In this document: positions 11,166-24,200 of the stretch, piece after piece | Numbering within the stretch: the stretch's first letter is position 1 | How the letters are laid out: every line of letters starts with the position of its first letter | From: Daphnia carinata | Taxonomy: Eukaryota > Arthropoda > Branchiopoda > Diplostraca > Daphniidae | Direction: 5' to 3' | DNA length: 64,000 nucleotides | Assembly (NCBI RefSeq): GCF_022539665.2 | Contig: NC_081337.1 | Span: 4,812,679 to 4,876,678 of the forward strand | Program-made: the position numbers and the translations under genes | The notes under the pieces: generated by a model | The model's database searches: none | What the model saw: the letters and a program-made list of their open reading frames with translations, nothing else | What the model was told of the DNA's origin: nothing

Positions 11166-13552
11166 CGAAGGCACTTATTATTGCCAGCCCAACAACGACC
11201 TGGGCACTGGCAGTTCCAGCTACGTCAACTTGCGCGTCTTCCAGCCGCCGCGTTTCATCGGCCAGCTACCGCCCGTCCTGCAGAAGAAGGCCCAGGACGC
11301 TGATTTCAACATGACGTGCTCCGCCCAGGGTAAACCCAAGCCATCCATCACCTGGTTGAAGGACGGCGTGGAAATTTTGCCGGGAAGCAGTTCCGGCGCT
11401 TACGAACTGGTGACGGACGAGTCTGAGGGACGCAACGCCATTTTCACCGTCCGCAGCACCCTCCGTTTTCACGGCTCGGAACGGCCGGCTCTTTCCCAGT
11501 TGACGGCCGACGATCGCGGCGTCTACACGTGCGCTTTCGAGAACCAAATCCGACGCATCGAATCCACCCTCACGTTGAAGATCGAACACGCACCCATTTT
11601 GCTGGATCACAGGCCCAAAGTGGCCTCTAATGTCGGATCGTCCAGCATCCAGTTGCTGTGCCAAGTGCAGGCCTACCCTCGTCCCAATTTCGAATGGTCT
11701 TTACGCGACGTGCCCATCATTGGCGGAGGAGGCGATAGCAAATACGAAATGAACGTGACGTCGATGACGGACAACGGTCACGACATCTACCAGGGCATTC
11801 TGCGAATCAACGACGTCAAAGAGTCCGACTACGGCGATTACACTTGCAAAATGTGGAACGCTGAAGGCGAAAATGCGGCCGCTGTCCGTCTGCAAGCGAC
11901 CAGCGCACCGGAGAAGCCAACCAATTTGAGGGTTGTCCAGTCAGGTTACGATTCGCTGGCGCTCGAATGGGACGAAGGATTTAATGGAGGATTTGAAAAT
12001 ACTATTTATACTGTCCTCTATCGGGCCTTTTCTTCGAGTAGCAATGCTGGCCAGCAACAAGAGGACGATTGTCAGTATGCAAATCCGTGTGTTATTCGAG
12101 GCCTGGAACAGCTCCAGTCGTACACGATCCAAGTGCGCGCCGAGAACACGAAGGGCAAGAGCCCGTTGAGCAACGCCCTAACGGCCTCGACCATCGTCGA
12201 TCTCTCGCGCATCCCCGAGCCCAAACAGGTGACGTTCGAGCCCAAAACCAAGACGATCTCGTTCAACGTCGACTCTCAGCTGCCCCTCATGGCCATGGTC
12301 GAAAGCCGCATCGACGGCGACTGGTCTCTGTCGCAGAGGATCTCGGTCCGCTCGCCCGTCAGTCGCGAAGTGCTGGACTTGGTGAAAGACGACGTCGATG
12401 ATGTCCGCATTAAATTGTGTCTCGAAATGAACACGACGCTGTGCAGCGAGGCCGTGGTGGCCGTGACGGGCGACCTCATTCAAGAGCCGACCAAAGCCCT
12501 GACGGACTTGCCCGCCAAGTACATGGTGGCCATCATCGTCGCCTGCGTCGTCGGCTCTCTGGTCTTTGTCCTTTTCGCCATCTTTTACTGCTACCGTCGC
12601 CGGAGGGCGCAAAAATTGAAGAAGCTGCTGGAAATGGAAAAGGCCCATTCGGCCCGTCCCACCATCGGCCAACAACAACAACAACAGCAACAACCTCCTC
12701 CGCCTTACTACGCCGGACTGGAGAATAAGGGACGCGACGCTAGTTTGATGGACACGAGCCACGGCAGTATGCTGGACGACGCGGCCAGCAAGAACGCCCT
12801 CTACGCCACCCAGAACGGCTACGGCTACGCGGTGGGCAGCGCTCAAAATAACGGACATGCCAACGGCGATTGTAAGTCCCATTTTTCATTTGATTTATTT
12901 TGATTTATTTGAAATAATGGATTAACTTTAAATTAGGGGTCAATATGGCGTACACGGAACACAGTTATTCTAATTCGAACAATGGCGGCTCGGTCAATTC
13001 TCAAGACTCTTTGTGGCAATTGAAATTGGCCAGCCAAAATGGCGGCGTTGGCGGAGTGAACGGAGGCGATCATCAATTGGGCAATGGAGCACTGCCGGAT
13101 AGGTCGTACCACTATGATCCAATGACTCACGGAGGATACGGCGGATTCGAAGATTACAGTCACTACCCGCCCAGCACCGGCGATGACTACATGCAGCGCA
13201 ATAATTACGGCGCCGTGACGGCCAATGGAGATCCTTACGCTGCCGTCCATAAAAATGGCAAACGCATGGAACATCTCGGTATATTCTTTTCTTATTTTAT
13301 TTAACGTGAACGATGACGCTGATTTTTCTTTAAAATTCGTTCTTAGAATCAACATATCACAACGTGAGTGGCTTGCCAGATCCCTACATGGAGGCCGAAC
13401 CGGAGGAGATGAAACAGCACCAACAACAGCAACAACAACAACAAATGGCGCCACCGCAGCACATTTCCCTCTCGTTCGACGAATCGCTCGAGAGTGGCTA
13501 CTCGACGCCCAATTCGCGGAATCGCAGAGTCATCCGCGAGATCATCGTCTAG
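11166..13552 (+). CDS. ed: Echinoid-like immunoglobulin superfamily adhesion protein, 3' exons only
   Basis: Three exons join in frame: 11166-12871 (acceptor ACAG, donor GTAAGT), 12937-13278 (donor GTATAT) and 13347-13552 (stop TAG). The product starts inside an Ig domain (EGTYYCQPNNDLG). Two more Ig domains follow, with cysteines in MTCSAQGKP/VYTCAFEN and LLCQVQAYP/DYTCKMWNAEG. Next come an FN3 domain (PEKPTNLRVV to YTIQVRAENTKGKSP), an FN3-like segment, a transmembrane helix (YMVAIIVACVVGSLVFVLFA) followed by YCYRRRR, and a cytoplasmic tail with polyglutamine tracts. The C-terminus is EIIV. In Drosophila, Echinoid is a plasma-membrane adhesion protein at adherens junctions whose C-terminal EIIV binds PDZ proteins such as Bazooka and Canoe. 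The signal peptide and earlier Ig domains are not in the window. They either lie upstream across a large intron or are missing. Base composition is much more GC-rich than its surroundings, as expected for a conserved gene. Confidence 0.88.
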
Positions 13553-14760
13553 AGGAGATGCTAATATTATTATTTCTTTAAAGATTTACGATTATTAGAT
13601 GTTGTACAACTCCCTTCGTCTCCCACTCTCGCATTGATCTAATTTAAAATCAGAAGTGAATGACCTGACAACGTTTTCGCCCTATGTGCCAAAACACCTT
13701 TCGAGGTTTTACCATTTAACGGAGCGACGACAATCATCACTATTTTCATCACCTGGCTTGTCTGATGGCCGCCATCTTTTTTTGGTTGATTGGCTGAAAC
13801 AACAACAAATTTTCCCTATTTGGTTTTTATGTTTCTTGAAATAACAAATAAGAATTCAGTTTGGATTGTGATAGGAAGGCTCAAAGAAGGATATTCATGT
13901 GCTGCCCTCTAGTGGGGAATGGGGGGATTGCCTGCCTGTTATTTGTTTTGTCGCCATTTTGATCTCGCTGAAATGAAGGGAAAAACAAAAACGGAAAGAA
14001 GGGAATACTGATCAGTTAGAGGTCGTGTTATAAATAGTTAATAATTAATGAAGTTCTATTTGATTTTCAAAAAAAGCGATGGCATAACCGACAAAAAATT
14101 CATTTTCGAAAAAAAATTAAAATTAAAAAAAAAATGTGCGATGTTTTATTCGAATGTCGTCATCATCGACTAGTTATACAATATTTTTTGTGTTTTTTTT
14201 TCTAATTGTTTTGTGACTATTTCCGTTCAAGCGTCGTGTACATAAGAAACAGCATTGTCCACCCTCCTGAAGTTACCCCCTCATCCTTCCCGAATGTCTT
14301 AAAAAAAACTCGTTTTTGTATATAGGACGTGAGAAGAAATATTGCAATTCAAACAGAGGATTTCTTTCAATGAAATCCATCGCAACTCTGTACTTCTCGA
14401 TGCATGCCAATTTTTTCTCTCCATTCCTTAATGTTTTTTTTTATGTTTTGTCTCTTTTCTTGTTTTATTTTCTCGGAGACATAAATGGACACAAAAATGA
14501 ACAATTATCAACGGACGAATGCTCAAATTGCTTCCTTCCAAACGTGAACCCTCGTGCTGCTGTTTTCTTTCCACCATATTTTTTTTACAACATGTCCATC
14601 TGTTTTGACCCTAGTTTTTTCCCTCTTGTTTATTGCGTCTTATTTTTACGTTGATGTACAGTTTTTCTTTATGTAAAGTTGATTCATAAAAAAAACACGA
14701 ATAAATGCCGTAGAAGCAACTTCGACTTTAAATAATTCAATAAAGTCTGGTGCAAATTAA
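13553..14760 (+). other. ed: Echinoid 3' untranslated region
   Basis: AT-rich sequence after the echinoid stop, with no ORF of note. AATAAA signals occur at 14700-14705 and 14739-14744, giving a likely 3' end shortly after. Parts are copied in unit B (from about 30620) and unit C (from 43605). Sequence from about 14760 to 15312 is duplicated intergenic flank without a visible gene. Confidence 0.6.
13902..13915 (-). promoter_or_regulatory. CTCF-like core motif in echinoid 3' UTR
   Basis: The minus strand reads CCACTAGAGGGCAG, an excellent match to the published CTCF core (CCASYAGRKGGCR). The unit C duplicate keeps it at 43961-43974. Binding is inferred from the motif only. Confidence 0.4.
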
Positions 14761-15899
14761 TGCAACTGAAGACTACTGAAAAGGAAAGCGTTTGAGATGA
14801 ACTTAAAAATAAATATTGAATTAGATTCTTAGAAAATCTGTTGACTGGTTAAGATTTGTTGTATGTGAATTCATACTTCGCGCGCTTAGAAAAGCCTAGC
14901 CCTCTGGCGTCTTTTTGGTCAACTATTTTCGCACAACGATGCCATATCTAGATTTTCAAAAATGTTGTTCGAAATAAGAACATCTGGCAATGCCCCAGCG
15001 ACTTCCGTCCTTGGCAAGTGGAATGAGTCATTTGGAAATGTGTAGAAATGGCGACTTGTTCTAGCCTTCTTAAATCTGAAATTCTGTACATTGAGGCGCG
15101 TGTACTTCTTATTAATTTACGACATGTGGATTTTAATTTTCATAATCGTTTTAGTTGTGCTGTTGTAGCATATAATCAGCATAAAATTAGAAAATTACAA
15201 ACATTTCCAAATTAAAGACAATTCCATTGGAAGGGCAAAGGTTTTGATGAGCACACGTGCTGGGAACCCTAAATCTAATTGCTGAAATGTGTAGTGCATT
15301 AAGTAAAGAAGAGGATAGCAGTACACTGCCAAAACCCGTAAATCTTTTGGTTAAACATAAACTACAACTTCAATGATGAGTAAAAGAGGTAATATGGAAA
15401 TAACTAAATTTACTAATCAAAATTCCAGAAATTCTTTTTATAGAAATGTTTAACAAGAAATGGATTGATATCCAGAAGTGATGTGATGTGCCCTGTAGTA
15501 ACTGATTCGTGAATTTGAACTGCAACAAAGCAGCATCTAGTTCGAAGGGATTTACAAGATATCTGCTCGCTTAAGACAATCATTAGCTGAAGTATTAGCT
15601 TTAGGGACACGTTTAGGTAAGAATCGTAAGTTAAAGACAAATGAGGCTTAAGATTGTAATCTAACTGCTGGAATTTTTCATGCTTCACCTTCGTTTACTC
15701 TAACCTTTTTTTCTCCCTGTTGAAATTTAGTTTAAAATCTTGAAGTAGTTTATGTTGTGTTGGATTTGAGTCCAACTGTCTAGAGGGAAATTTTCTTTTC
15801 AAGTATGATCATTTCACCCTAGAGTAGTCCAACACTAATGTTTCAAAAACTTTGTCATGTGCCTCTCCCAAGCAGTGCATGTTGCCTTAAAGTAGAGTG

Positions 15900-17990
15900 T
15901 GTAATCTAAGCAATGTCTCTTAGTTTTACAGAGAACCAAGGAGAGTGGTAACTCTTTAATGGCTGATTTCTATTGACTGATTTCGCAGAACTGTCATACA
16001 GCTGATTGCTGCAGAACACAGGGAATGTGCAGAAGTGTTGTTATCCATCAGGGTTTAAAGTAAGACATTCATTTGCCTTTTTTGAGAATGACAATCTATA
16101 TTTGTGTAACACTACAATAGTTTTATCTATTTCATTAAGCCCAATTTTCAATTCTCTATTTGTTCCAAAAAGTTTATTAGTAGTTAACCATGTCTCATTT
16201 CCTACTTCTTTGATAACGATTTTTATCCTAAACGCGAGTAACAACTTCCTCCTTCTACCTAGGGAAAGCGCTCGGTAAAACTAGAAATGGCTGAGGAGCC
16301 CTTATATGCAGGCAGATGCATGGCGGAAAGCTTCGTTTTCACAACTGCGCCGATTTTTATATCCAGAACGCCTATCAGGTCGAAAATGAGACAAGTGAGT
16401 TATATGAAACACATATTGATTAAATTCAAAACTAATCTAGAGAAGGCATACCTTGGATATTGAATCTTTTGTTGAAGATAATTGTATAAATTCCCCACAT
16501 TGTGAGACAAGGGTGTGTACTTGGAAGAACGTTAATGTGCATAATTATCTCTGTTGATTTATAATCTTGCGTACTATTAACTGACAATGACTTGTTGAAC
16601 GTAAAAATATTGGTTACTAACTATATTTAAGATTCTGTTGAACTCTGGTCCACAGGTCACTTCTAAAATTTTTTTCGAACATTTCCATTATTATCGTGGC
16701 TATCCAGTAATTGCTTTGTTAACTACCAATTATGTTTGGCTTCTGTTTTTTCTTTAGGCCATCTAAACTGATATTACGACCCATTCAAGTTTACAGCGTC
16801 CATCAAGATACCGTCGCTTCAGGTAGAAATGTAGACGTTCGCGCATCCGTTGACCTCACTTTAAACCTACAGCAAAAGTAAGGCAATAATTACTTAAATA
16901 ATAAAGATAACAATCACCAGTAAAACTTTTGTAGTATAATTTCATTGCATTTTTTGCAGGTTTCCAGAGTGCTATGTTTACCTTTTCGAAGAGAATTCTC
17001 GGACACAGAAATGTTACATGACCAAACGAAGTACTCTTTCTTTTTCGTTCACGTCATTCTTTGTATTTTAGTCTAAATGTTTTCTATCTTTACAACCCAC
17101 ATTTAGATATGTCAAATTCCGCACACAGCTGTGAAATTCTACCAAACCAGTCGATGGTAAGAATAAAAGATGAGAAAAAGTAGCTTAGAGCAGTCTGGTC
17201 CAAAATTTGTTTCATGTCTGATGAATTCACCTTAGTACGGACGATGACGTAACGGCGCTGGATCCGGATGTGACATCAGTATTTCGATTAACATGGCGAT
17301 ATGACAGGTATTTACATAAATTTTTAAATAGTTATCGTCTCTTAAAAATTGACGTATCATTTTCTGCAGGAGCAGGTGGAAATGTTAAATTTCTATACGA
17401 AGCGGATCCCTGTTTTTTGCTTCAGGGGTTGTGATATAAACCAGCGGTACGCATCGCCCGGATTGGATCGAAATGGTAAGGTTAGTAACTTTATTCTGAT
17501 TAGTCACATTATTACGCGGTTTCATTAGATAGTAGACCTGATAAGGGTACTGTTTGAATGTTAATTTTCAAAGGTTGCGTTCTTATCCTAAAAACCCTGT
17601 GTTTTCCGTCGTTGTGGGCCAGAAAACGTTAAATTTTGTGGCGTGTTGGGATCTTTATCTATTGTAAATAATCAAACCGCGTTCGAAGTTACTTTGAGGT
17701 TAGAGAATGCTATCGAGCACCTATGGACCAGCGTTATCTGATGGCCTAAATAAATGTATCCATTTGATGCAACCGCAGCGTTACACACGAAGTAAACGTT
17801 TCTTTGCGAGGCCAAATTATGTTTGGCCATTTTTTTTTTGCCACATCAATGAGTTAGGAAAATGAATTGGAAAAGAAAACATGTTACTTGCGAGTTACTA
17901 CCATAACGGTTTTTCACATACGCACCAGTGTAATTGAAGTCAACTTTCTTCAGACCAAGTCAGAAATTCTATTTGATATTGAATTCCCAG
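15900..17990 (+). pseudogene. Degenerate spliced gene of unknown identity, long copy in unit B
   Basis: Best preserved of the long copies. Exon-like blocks: 15989-16059 (acceptor TTTCGCAG, donor GTAAGA), 16312-16394 (acceptor ATATGCAG, donor GTGAGT), a block from an acceptor near 16757 to a donor GTAAGG after CTACAGCAAAA, a block around 16960-17080 read in one frame as FPECYVYLFEENSRTQKCYM, and a fully open 37-codon exon at 17370-17480 (EQVEMLNFYTKRIPVFCF start, donor GTTAGT). Exon sizes are the same as in units A and C, but the whole chain does not stay open in a single frame, so it may be a pseudogene or I may have some junctions wrong. No family is recognised. Positions 17991-18248 show nothing more. 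Confidence 0.4.
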
Positions 17991-18248
17991 TCTACAGTGT
18001 ATTGGACTAACTTGTCAATCATGTTTATATAATAATTTCCATAGCAAACGATTGCGACTACAGCATTTCATTGGATGATGTTACGTTCCGTGGCCTTAGT
18101 TTCACAGCTGCAACAATCAATATAGTTTTTGTTGATTAATTTCTAGCAAGGTCTAGCTTGTCAAATAGTTTCATGATTCCATCCAAGTTATCTTTTTTGT
18201 TATTCCTGCGTAAGAGAACCTTCGCGTCGTTGGATTTAATCTCAATTC

Positions 18249-21200
18249 CTAGTTCAGGAAAACTTCGACCGCGTCGAATAGGTTTTCACTGGAATTATAT
18301 TCGCACAGGAAATGGAGCGCATTCCATCCGTTTTTGTCCTTTGCATGGCTATCAATTCCAAGGTGGATCAACAGTTTGATGGCTTCAATTAAATTTGTGC
18401 TTGCATTTTCCTTGCAAAGAACATGGAGTGCGTTTGCTCCGTCGTCGCGCCTTGCGTTCACGTCGATTCCGAGCTGGATTAACTTTTCCATTCCATCAAT
18501 TAAATTTGTGGATGAATTGTTTGCGCACAGTAAATGGAGTGCGTTTGTTCCGTTGTTGTCCTTTGCGTTTACGTCGATTCCGAGTTGGATTAACTTTTCG
18601 ATTTCATCCATTAAATTTGAGGATGACTTGTTACTACACAGGGCATGGAGTGCGTTTGTTCCGTTGTTGCTCTTTGCGTTTACGTCGATTCCGAGTTGGA
18701 TTAACTTTTCGATTCCATCCATTAAATTTGTGGATGAATTGTTACTACACAGTAAATGGAGTGCGTTTGTTCTGTTGTTGTCCTTTGCGTTCACGTCGAT
18801 TCCGAGTTGGATTAACTTTTCGATTGCATCCATTAAATTTGTGGATGAATTGTTCCTACACAGGAAATGGAGTGCGTTTCCTCCCTTGTCATTCTTTGCG
18901 TTTACGTCGATTCCGAGTTGGATTAACTTTTCGATTTCATCCATTAAATTTGTGGATGAATTGTTACTACACAGGAAATGGAGTGCGTTTGTTCCGTTGT
19001 TGTCCTTTGCGTTTACGTCGATTCCGTGTTGGATTAACTTTTCGATTCCATCCATTAAATTTGTGGATGAATTGTTCCTACACAGGAAATGGAGTGCGTT
19101 TGCTCCGTTGTCGCGCCTTGCGTTCACGTCGATTCCGAGTTGGATTAACTTTTCGATTGCATTAGTTAAATTTGTGGATGAATTGTTTGCGCACAGGACA
19201 TAAAGTGCGTTCAATCCTCTTTCATCCTTTGCGTTCACGTCGATTCCGAGTTGGATTAACTTTTCGATTCCATCAATTAAATTTGAGGATGAATTGTTAC
19301 TACACAGGAAATGGAGTGCGGTTCCTCCCTTGTCATCCTTTGCGTTCACGTCGATTCCGAGTTGGATTAACTTTTCGATTTCATCCATTAAATTTGTGGA
19401 TGAATTGTTACTACACAGTAAATGGAGTGCGTTTGTTCCGTTGTTGTCCTTTGCGTTTACGTCGATTCCGAGTTGGATTAACTTTTCCATTCCATCCATT
19501 AAATTTGTGGATGAATTGTTACTACACAGGAAATGGAGTGCGTTCAATCCGCTGTCACCCTTTGCGTTCACGTCGATTCCGAGTTGGATTAACTTTTCGA
19601 TTCCATCCATTAAATTTGAGGATGACTTGTTACTACACAGGAGATGGAGTGCGTTTGTTCCGTTGTTGTCCTTTGCGTTTACGTCGATTCCGAGTTGGAT
19701 TAGCTTTTCCATTCCATCCATTAAATTTGTGGATGAATTGTTACTACACAGGAAATGGAGTGCGTTCAATCCGCTGTCACCCTTTGCGTTTACGTCGATT
19801 CCGAGTTGGATTAGCTTTTCGATTCCATCCATTAAATTTGAGGATGAATTGTTACTACACAGGAAATGGAGTGCGTTTATTCCCTTGTCGGCCTCTGCGT
19901 TTACGTCGATTCCGAGTTGGATTAACTTTTCGATTCCATCCATTAAATTTGAGGATGAATTGTTACTACACAGTAAATGGAGTGCGTTTGTTCCCTTGTC
20001 ATTCTTTGCGTTCACGTCGATTCCGAGTCGGATTAACTTTTCGATTCCATCCATTAAATTTGAGGATGAATTGTTAGTACACAGGAAATGGAGTGCGTTT
20101 GCTCCGTTGTCGCGCCTTGCGTTCACGTCGATTCCGAGTTGGATTAACTTTTCGATTCCATCAATTAAATTTGAGGATGAATTGTTACTACACAGTAAAT
20201 GGAGTGCGTTTTCTCCATCGTCGCACTTTGCGTTTACGTCGATTCCGAGTTGGATTAACTTTTCGATTCCATCCATTAAATTTGAGGATGAATTGTTACT
20301 ACACAGGAAATGGAGTGCATTTGTTCCCTTGTCATTCTTTGCGTTCACGTCGATTCCGAGTTGGATTAACTTTTCGATTCCATCCATTAAATTTGAGGAT
20401 GAATTGTTAGTACACAGGAAATGGAGTGCGTTTGCTCCGTTGTCGCGCCTTGCGTTCACGTCGATTCCGAGTTGGATTAACTTTTCGATTCCATCCATTA
20501 AATTTGAGGATGAATTGTTACTACACAGTAAATGGAGTGCGTTTGTTCCCTTGTCATTCTTTGCGTTCACGTCGATTCCGAGTCGGATTAACTTTTCGAT
20601 TCCATCCATTAAATTTGAGGATGAATTGTTAGTACACAGGAAATGGAGTGCGTTTGCTCCGTTGTCGCGCCTTGCGTTCACGTCGATTCCGAGTTGGATT
20701 AACTTTTCGATTCCATCCATTAAATTTGAGGATGAATTGTTACTACACAGTAAATGGAGTGCGTTTTCTCCATCGTCGCACTTTGCGTTTACGTCGATTC
20801 CGAGTTGGATTAACTTTTCGATTCCATCAATTAAATTTGAGGATGACTTGTTACTACACAGGAAATGGAGTGCGTTTGCTCCATCGTCGCGCCTTGCGTT
20901 CACGTCGATTCCGAGTTGGATTAACTTTTCGATTCCATCCATTAAATTTGAGGATGAATTGTTACTACACAGTAAATGGAGTGCGTTTTCTCCATCGTCG
21001 CACTTTGCGTTTACGTCGATTCCGAGTTGGATTAACTTTTCGATTCCATCCATTAAATTTGAGGATGAATTGTTAGTACACAGGAAATGGAGTGCGTTTG
21101 CTCCGTTGTCGCGCCTTGCGTTCACGTCGATTCCGAGTTGGATTAACTTTTCGATTCCATCCATTAAATTTGAGGATGAATTGTTACTACACAGTAAATG

Positions 21201-24200
21201 GAGTGCGTTTTCTCCATCGTCGCACTTTGCGTTTACGTCGATTCCGAGTTGGATTAACTTTTCGATTCCATCAATTAAATTTGAGGATGACTTGTTACTA
21301 CACAGGAAATGGAGTGCATTTGTTCCCTTGTCATTCTTTGCGTTCACGTCGATTCCGAGTTGGATTAACTTTTCGATTCCATCCATTAAATTTGAGGATG
21401 AATTGTTAGTACACAGGAAATGGAGTGCGTTTGCTCCGTTGTCGCGCCTTGCGTTCACGTCGATTCCGAGTTGGATTAACTTTTCGATTCCATCCATTAA
21501 ATTTGAGGATGAATTGTTACTACACAGTAAATGGAGTGCGTTTTCTCCATCGTCGCACTTTGCGTTTACGTCGATTCCGAGTTGGATTAACTTTTCGATT
21601 CCATCAATTAAATTTGAGGATGACTTGTTACTACACAGGAAATGGAGTGCGTTTGCTCCATCGTCGCGCCTTGCGTTCACGTCGATTCCGAGTTGGATTA
21701 ACTTTTCGATTCCATCCATTAAATTTGAGGATGAATTGTTACTACACAGTAAATGGAGTGCGTTTTCTCCATCGTCGCACTTTGCGTTTACGTCGATTCC
21801 GAGTTGGATTAACTTTTCGATTCCATCCATTAAATTTGAGGATGAATTGTTACTACACAGGAAATGGAGTGCATTTGTTCCCTTGTCATTCTTTGCGTTC
21901 ACGTCGATTCCGAGTTGGATTAACTTTTCGATTCCATCCATTAAATTTGAGGATGAATTGTTAGTACACAGGAAATGGAGTGCGTTTGCTCCGTTGTCGC
22001 GCCTTGCGTTCACGTCGATTCCGAGTTGGATTAACTTTTCGATTCCATCCATTAAATTTGAGGATGAATTGTTACTACACAGTAAATGGAGTGCGTTTTC
22101 TCCATCGTCGCACTTTGCGTTTACGTCGATTCCGAGTTGGATTAACTTTTCGATTCCATCAATTAAATTTGAGGATGACTTGTTACTACACAGTAAATGG
22201 AGTGCGTTTTCTCCATCGTCGCACTTTGCGTTTACGTCGATTCCGAGTTGGATTAACTTTTCGATTCCATCAATTAAATTTGAGGATGACTTGTTACTAC
22301 ACAGGAAATGGAGTGCGTTTGCTCCATCGTCGCGCTTTGCGTTCACGTCGATTCCGTGTTGGATTAACTTTTCGATTCCATCCATTAAATTTGAGGATGA
22401 ATTGTTACTACACAGGAAATGGAGTGCATTTGTTCCCTTGTCATTCTTTGCGTTTACTTCGATTCCGAGTTGGATTAACTTTTCGATTCCATCCATTAAA
22501 TTTGAGGATGAATTGTTAGTACACAGGAAATGGAGTGCGTTTGCTCCGTTGTCGCGCCTTGCGTTCACGTCGATTCCGAGTTGGATTAACTTTTCGATTC
22601 CATCAATTAAATTTGAGGATGAATTGTTAGTACACAGGAAATGGAGTGCGTTTGCTCCATCGTCGCGCCTTGCGTTCACGTCGATTCCGAGTTGGATTAG
22701 CTTTTCGATTGCGTCTATTAACTTTAAGCTTGAGTTGTTTGCACACAAAGCGTGGAGTACGTTAAAGCGGTTTTTATCTTCTGCGTTAACATCATTTCCC
22801 TTTTTGGTTAAAAACTCGATTGCATCAGTCAAATAAGGGCTTGAATTGTATGCGCACAAATAATGAAGTGCGTTTCTTCCTTTGTTGTCTCTTGTGTTCA
22901 CATCTAGTCCTCCTTGAAGTAAACGTTCGATTGTGTTAATGAAATTAGTGTACGAAAGGTGTACGCGGAGGAAATCGAATGCGGTAAGCCCGCCGCTACC
23001 CTTAGCGTTCATCTCGTTTCCGAATTGAATTAACGTTTCCATTGCGCCAAATAAATTTAAGGGTGAATTGGTTTTGCCGAGGAAATGGAGTGCGGTTAAT
23101 CCGCCGATGATTTTTGCGTTCTCGTTTACTCCGAGTTGGATTAACTTTTCCGTTTCGCCAAATAAATTTGACGATGAATTACCTTTGCACAGAAAATGGA
23201 TCGCATTCCTTTCGTTTTTGTCCTTTGCGTGGATATCAATTCCAAGGTGGATCAAAAGTTCGATGTTTTCAATTAAATTTGTGCTTGAATTCTTCTCACA
23301 CATGTAATGGAGTGCGTTTCGTCCGATGTCGTCAGCTGTATTTATATCAACTCCCTCTTTAAGTAAACGGTTGATTGTGTCAATTAAATTTGATGATGAA
23401 TTGTAAGCACAGAGGAAATGGAGGGCGTTCGCTCCGAATTCACCGCACTTTGCTTTCACATCAATTCCGAGTTGGATTAACTTTTCGATTGGGTCTATTA
23501 AATTTGAACATGAATTGAATGCACACAAAGTGTGGAGTACGTTCATGCCGTTGTTGTCTTTTGCGTTTCCATCCATACCGCTTTGGATTAAGAATTCGAT
23601 TGCATTAGTTAAATCAGGACTGGAATTGTATATGCACAAAACGTGTAATGCGCTCAGTCCTTCGTTGCTCTTTGCGTTTGTGTCGATTCCGCTTTTTATC
23701 AACAACTCAAGTTCCTTTATTAAGTTTGAGTTTGAGTTGTTTGCACACGCCCAATGTAGAGCATTCCATCCAAGCTATATAAAGAAAATAATTAGCGTTG
23801 AAGCCCGTTAAATTATTTTCTCGATTAATCCACGTTGATAGCTTTTCAAATGTGCACAAGATTTTTACTTTCGTTTGAATGGATTGAAGTTCAGTAGCGA
23901 CATCTCGTGATGCGATCCTCTCAGTATGTTTAGTGGTCAACATTTTTGTTAATAAACTACGTGCCCAATGTAAATTATGAATCTCTACAATGAAAACATA
24001 TCAAAGGATTTAACATTAGTGAATATATATTTGCGAAAGTGACCGTCCGTAAATAGAAACTTACTGTTCATATTAATCGGCTTATTCTGTTTGATGTTTG
24101 TCATAATTTCATCGTTTGAACCGTACAGATGGTCTCCATTCAAGAGAATGTAGCCGAAGACGAGGCCTTCTGCGAAAACATCACTATGAACTGTCCCACG

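Larger units (their letters stand above)
1..15312. repeat. Segmental duplication unit A
   Basis: First of three large tandem units. Its left edge (GGATAGCAGTACATTGCC) recurs at 15313, 31614 and, diverged, at 46519. It holds a long degenerate gene copy, kinase-ankyrin copy 1, an SLC12 fragment, a short degenerate gene copy, kinase-ankyrin copy 2, the echinoid 3' exons and the echinoid downstream flank. Positions 1-606 contain no gene I can support; they match 15313-15930 closely and look like intergenic sequence. Confidence 0.85.

Noticed and set aside
12178-12882. 234-codon minus-strand open frame
   Set aside because: It is antisense to the GC-rich echinoid cytoplasmic exon, which has clear domain content and splice sites on the + strand.
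14316-14654. 112-codon ORF downstream of echinoid
   Set aside because: It lies in the AT-rich 3' UTR, is frameshifted in the copies at 30694 and 45751, and reads as low-complexity F/S/C-rich sequence.
19294-22836. 1180-codon open frame on the + strand
   Set aside because: It is antisense to the ankyrin exon of copy 3. The repeat period of 111 bp is divisible by three, so any frame open in one repeat stays open through all of them. The same applies to 34896-37151 and 35071-37554.
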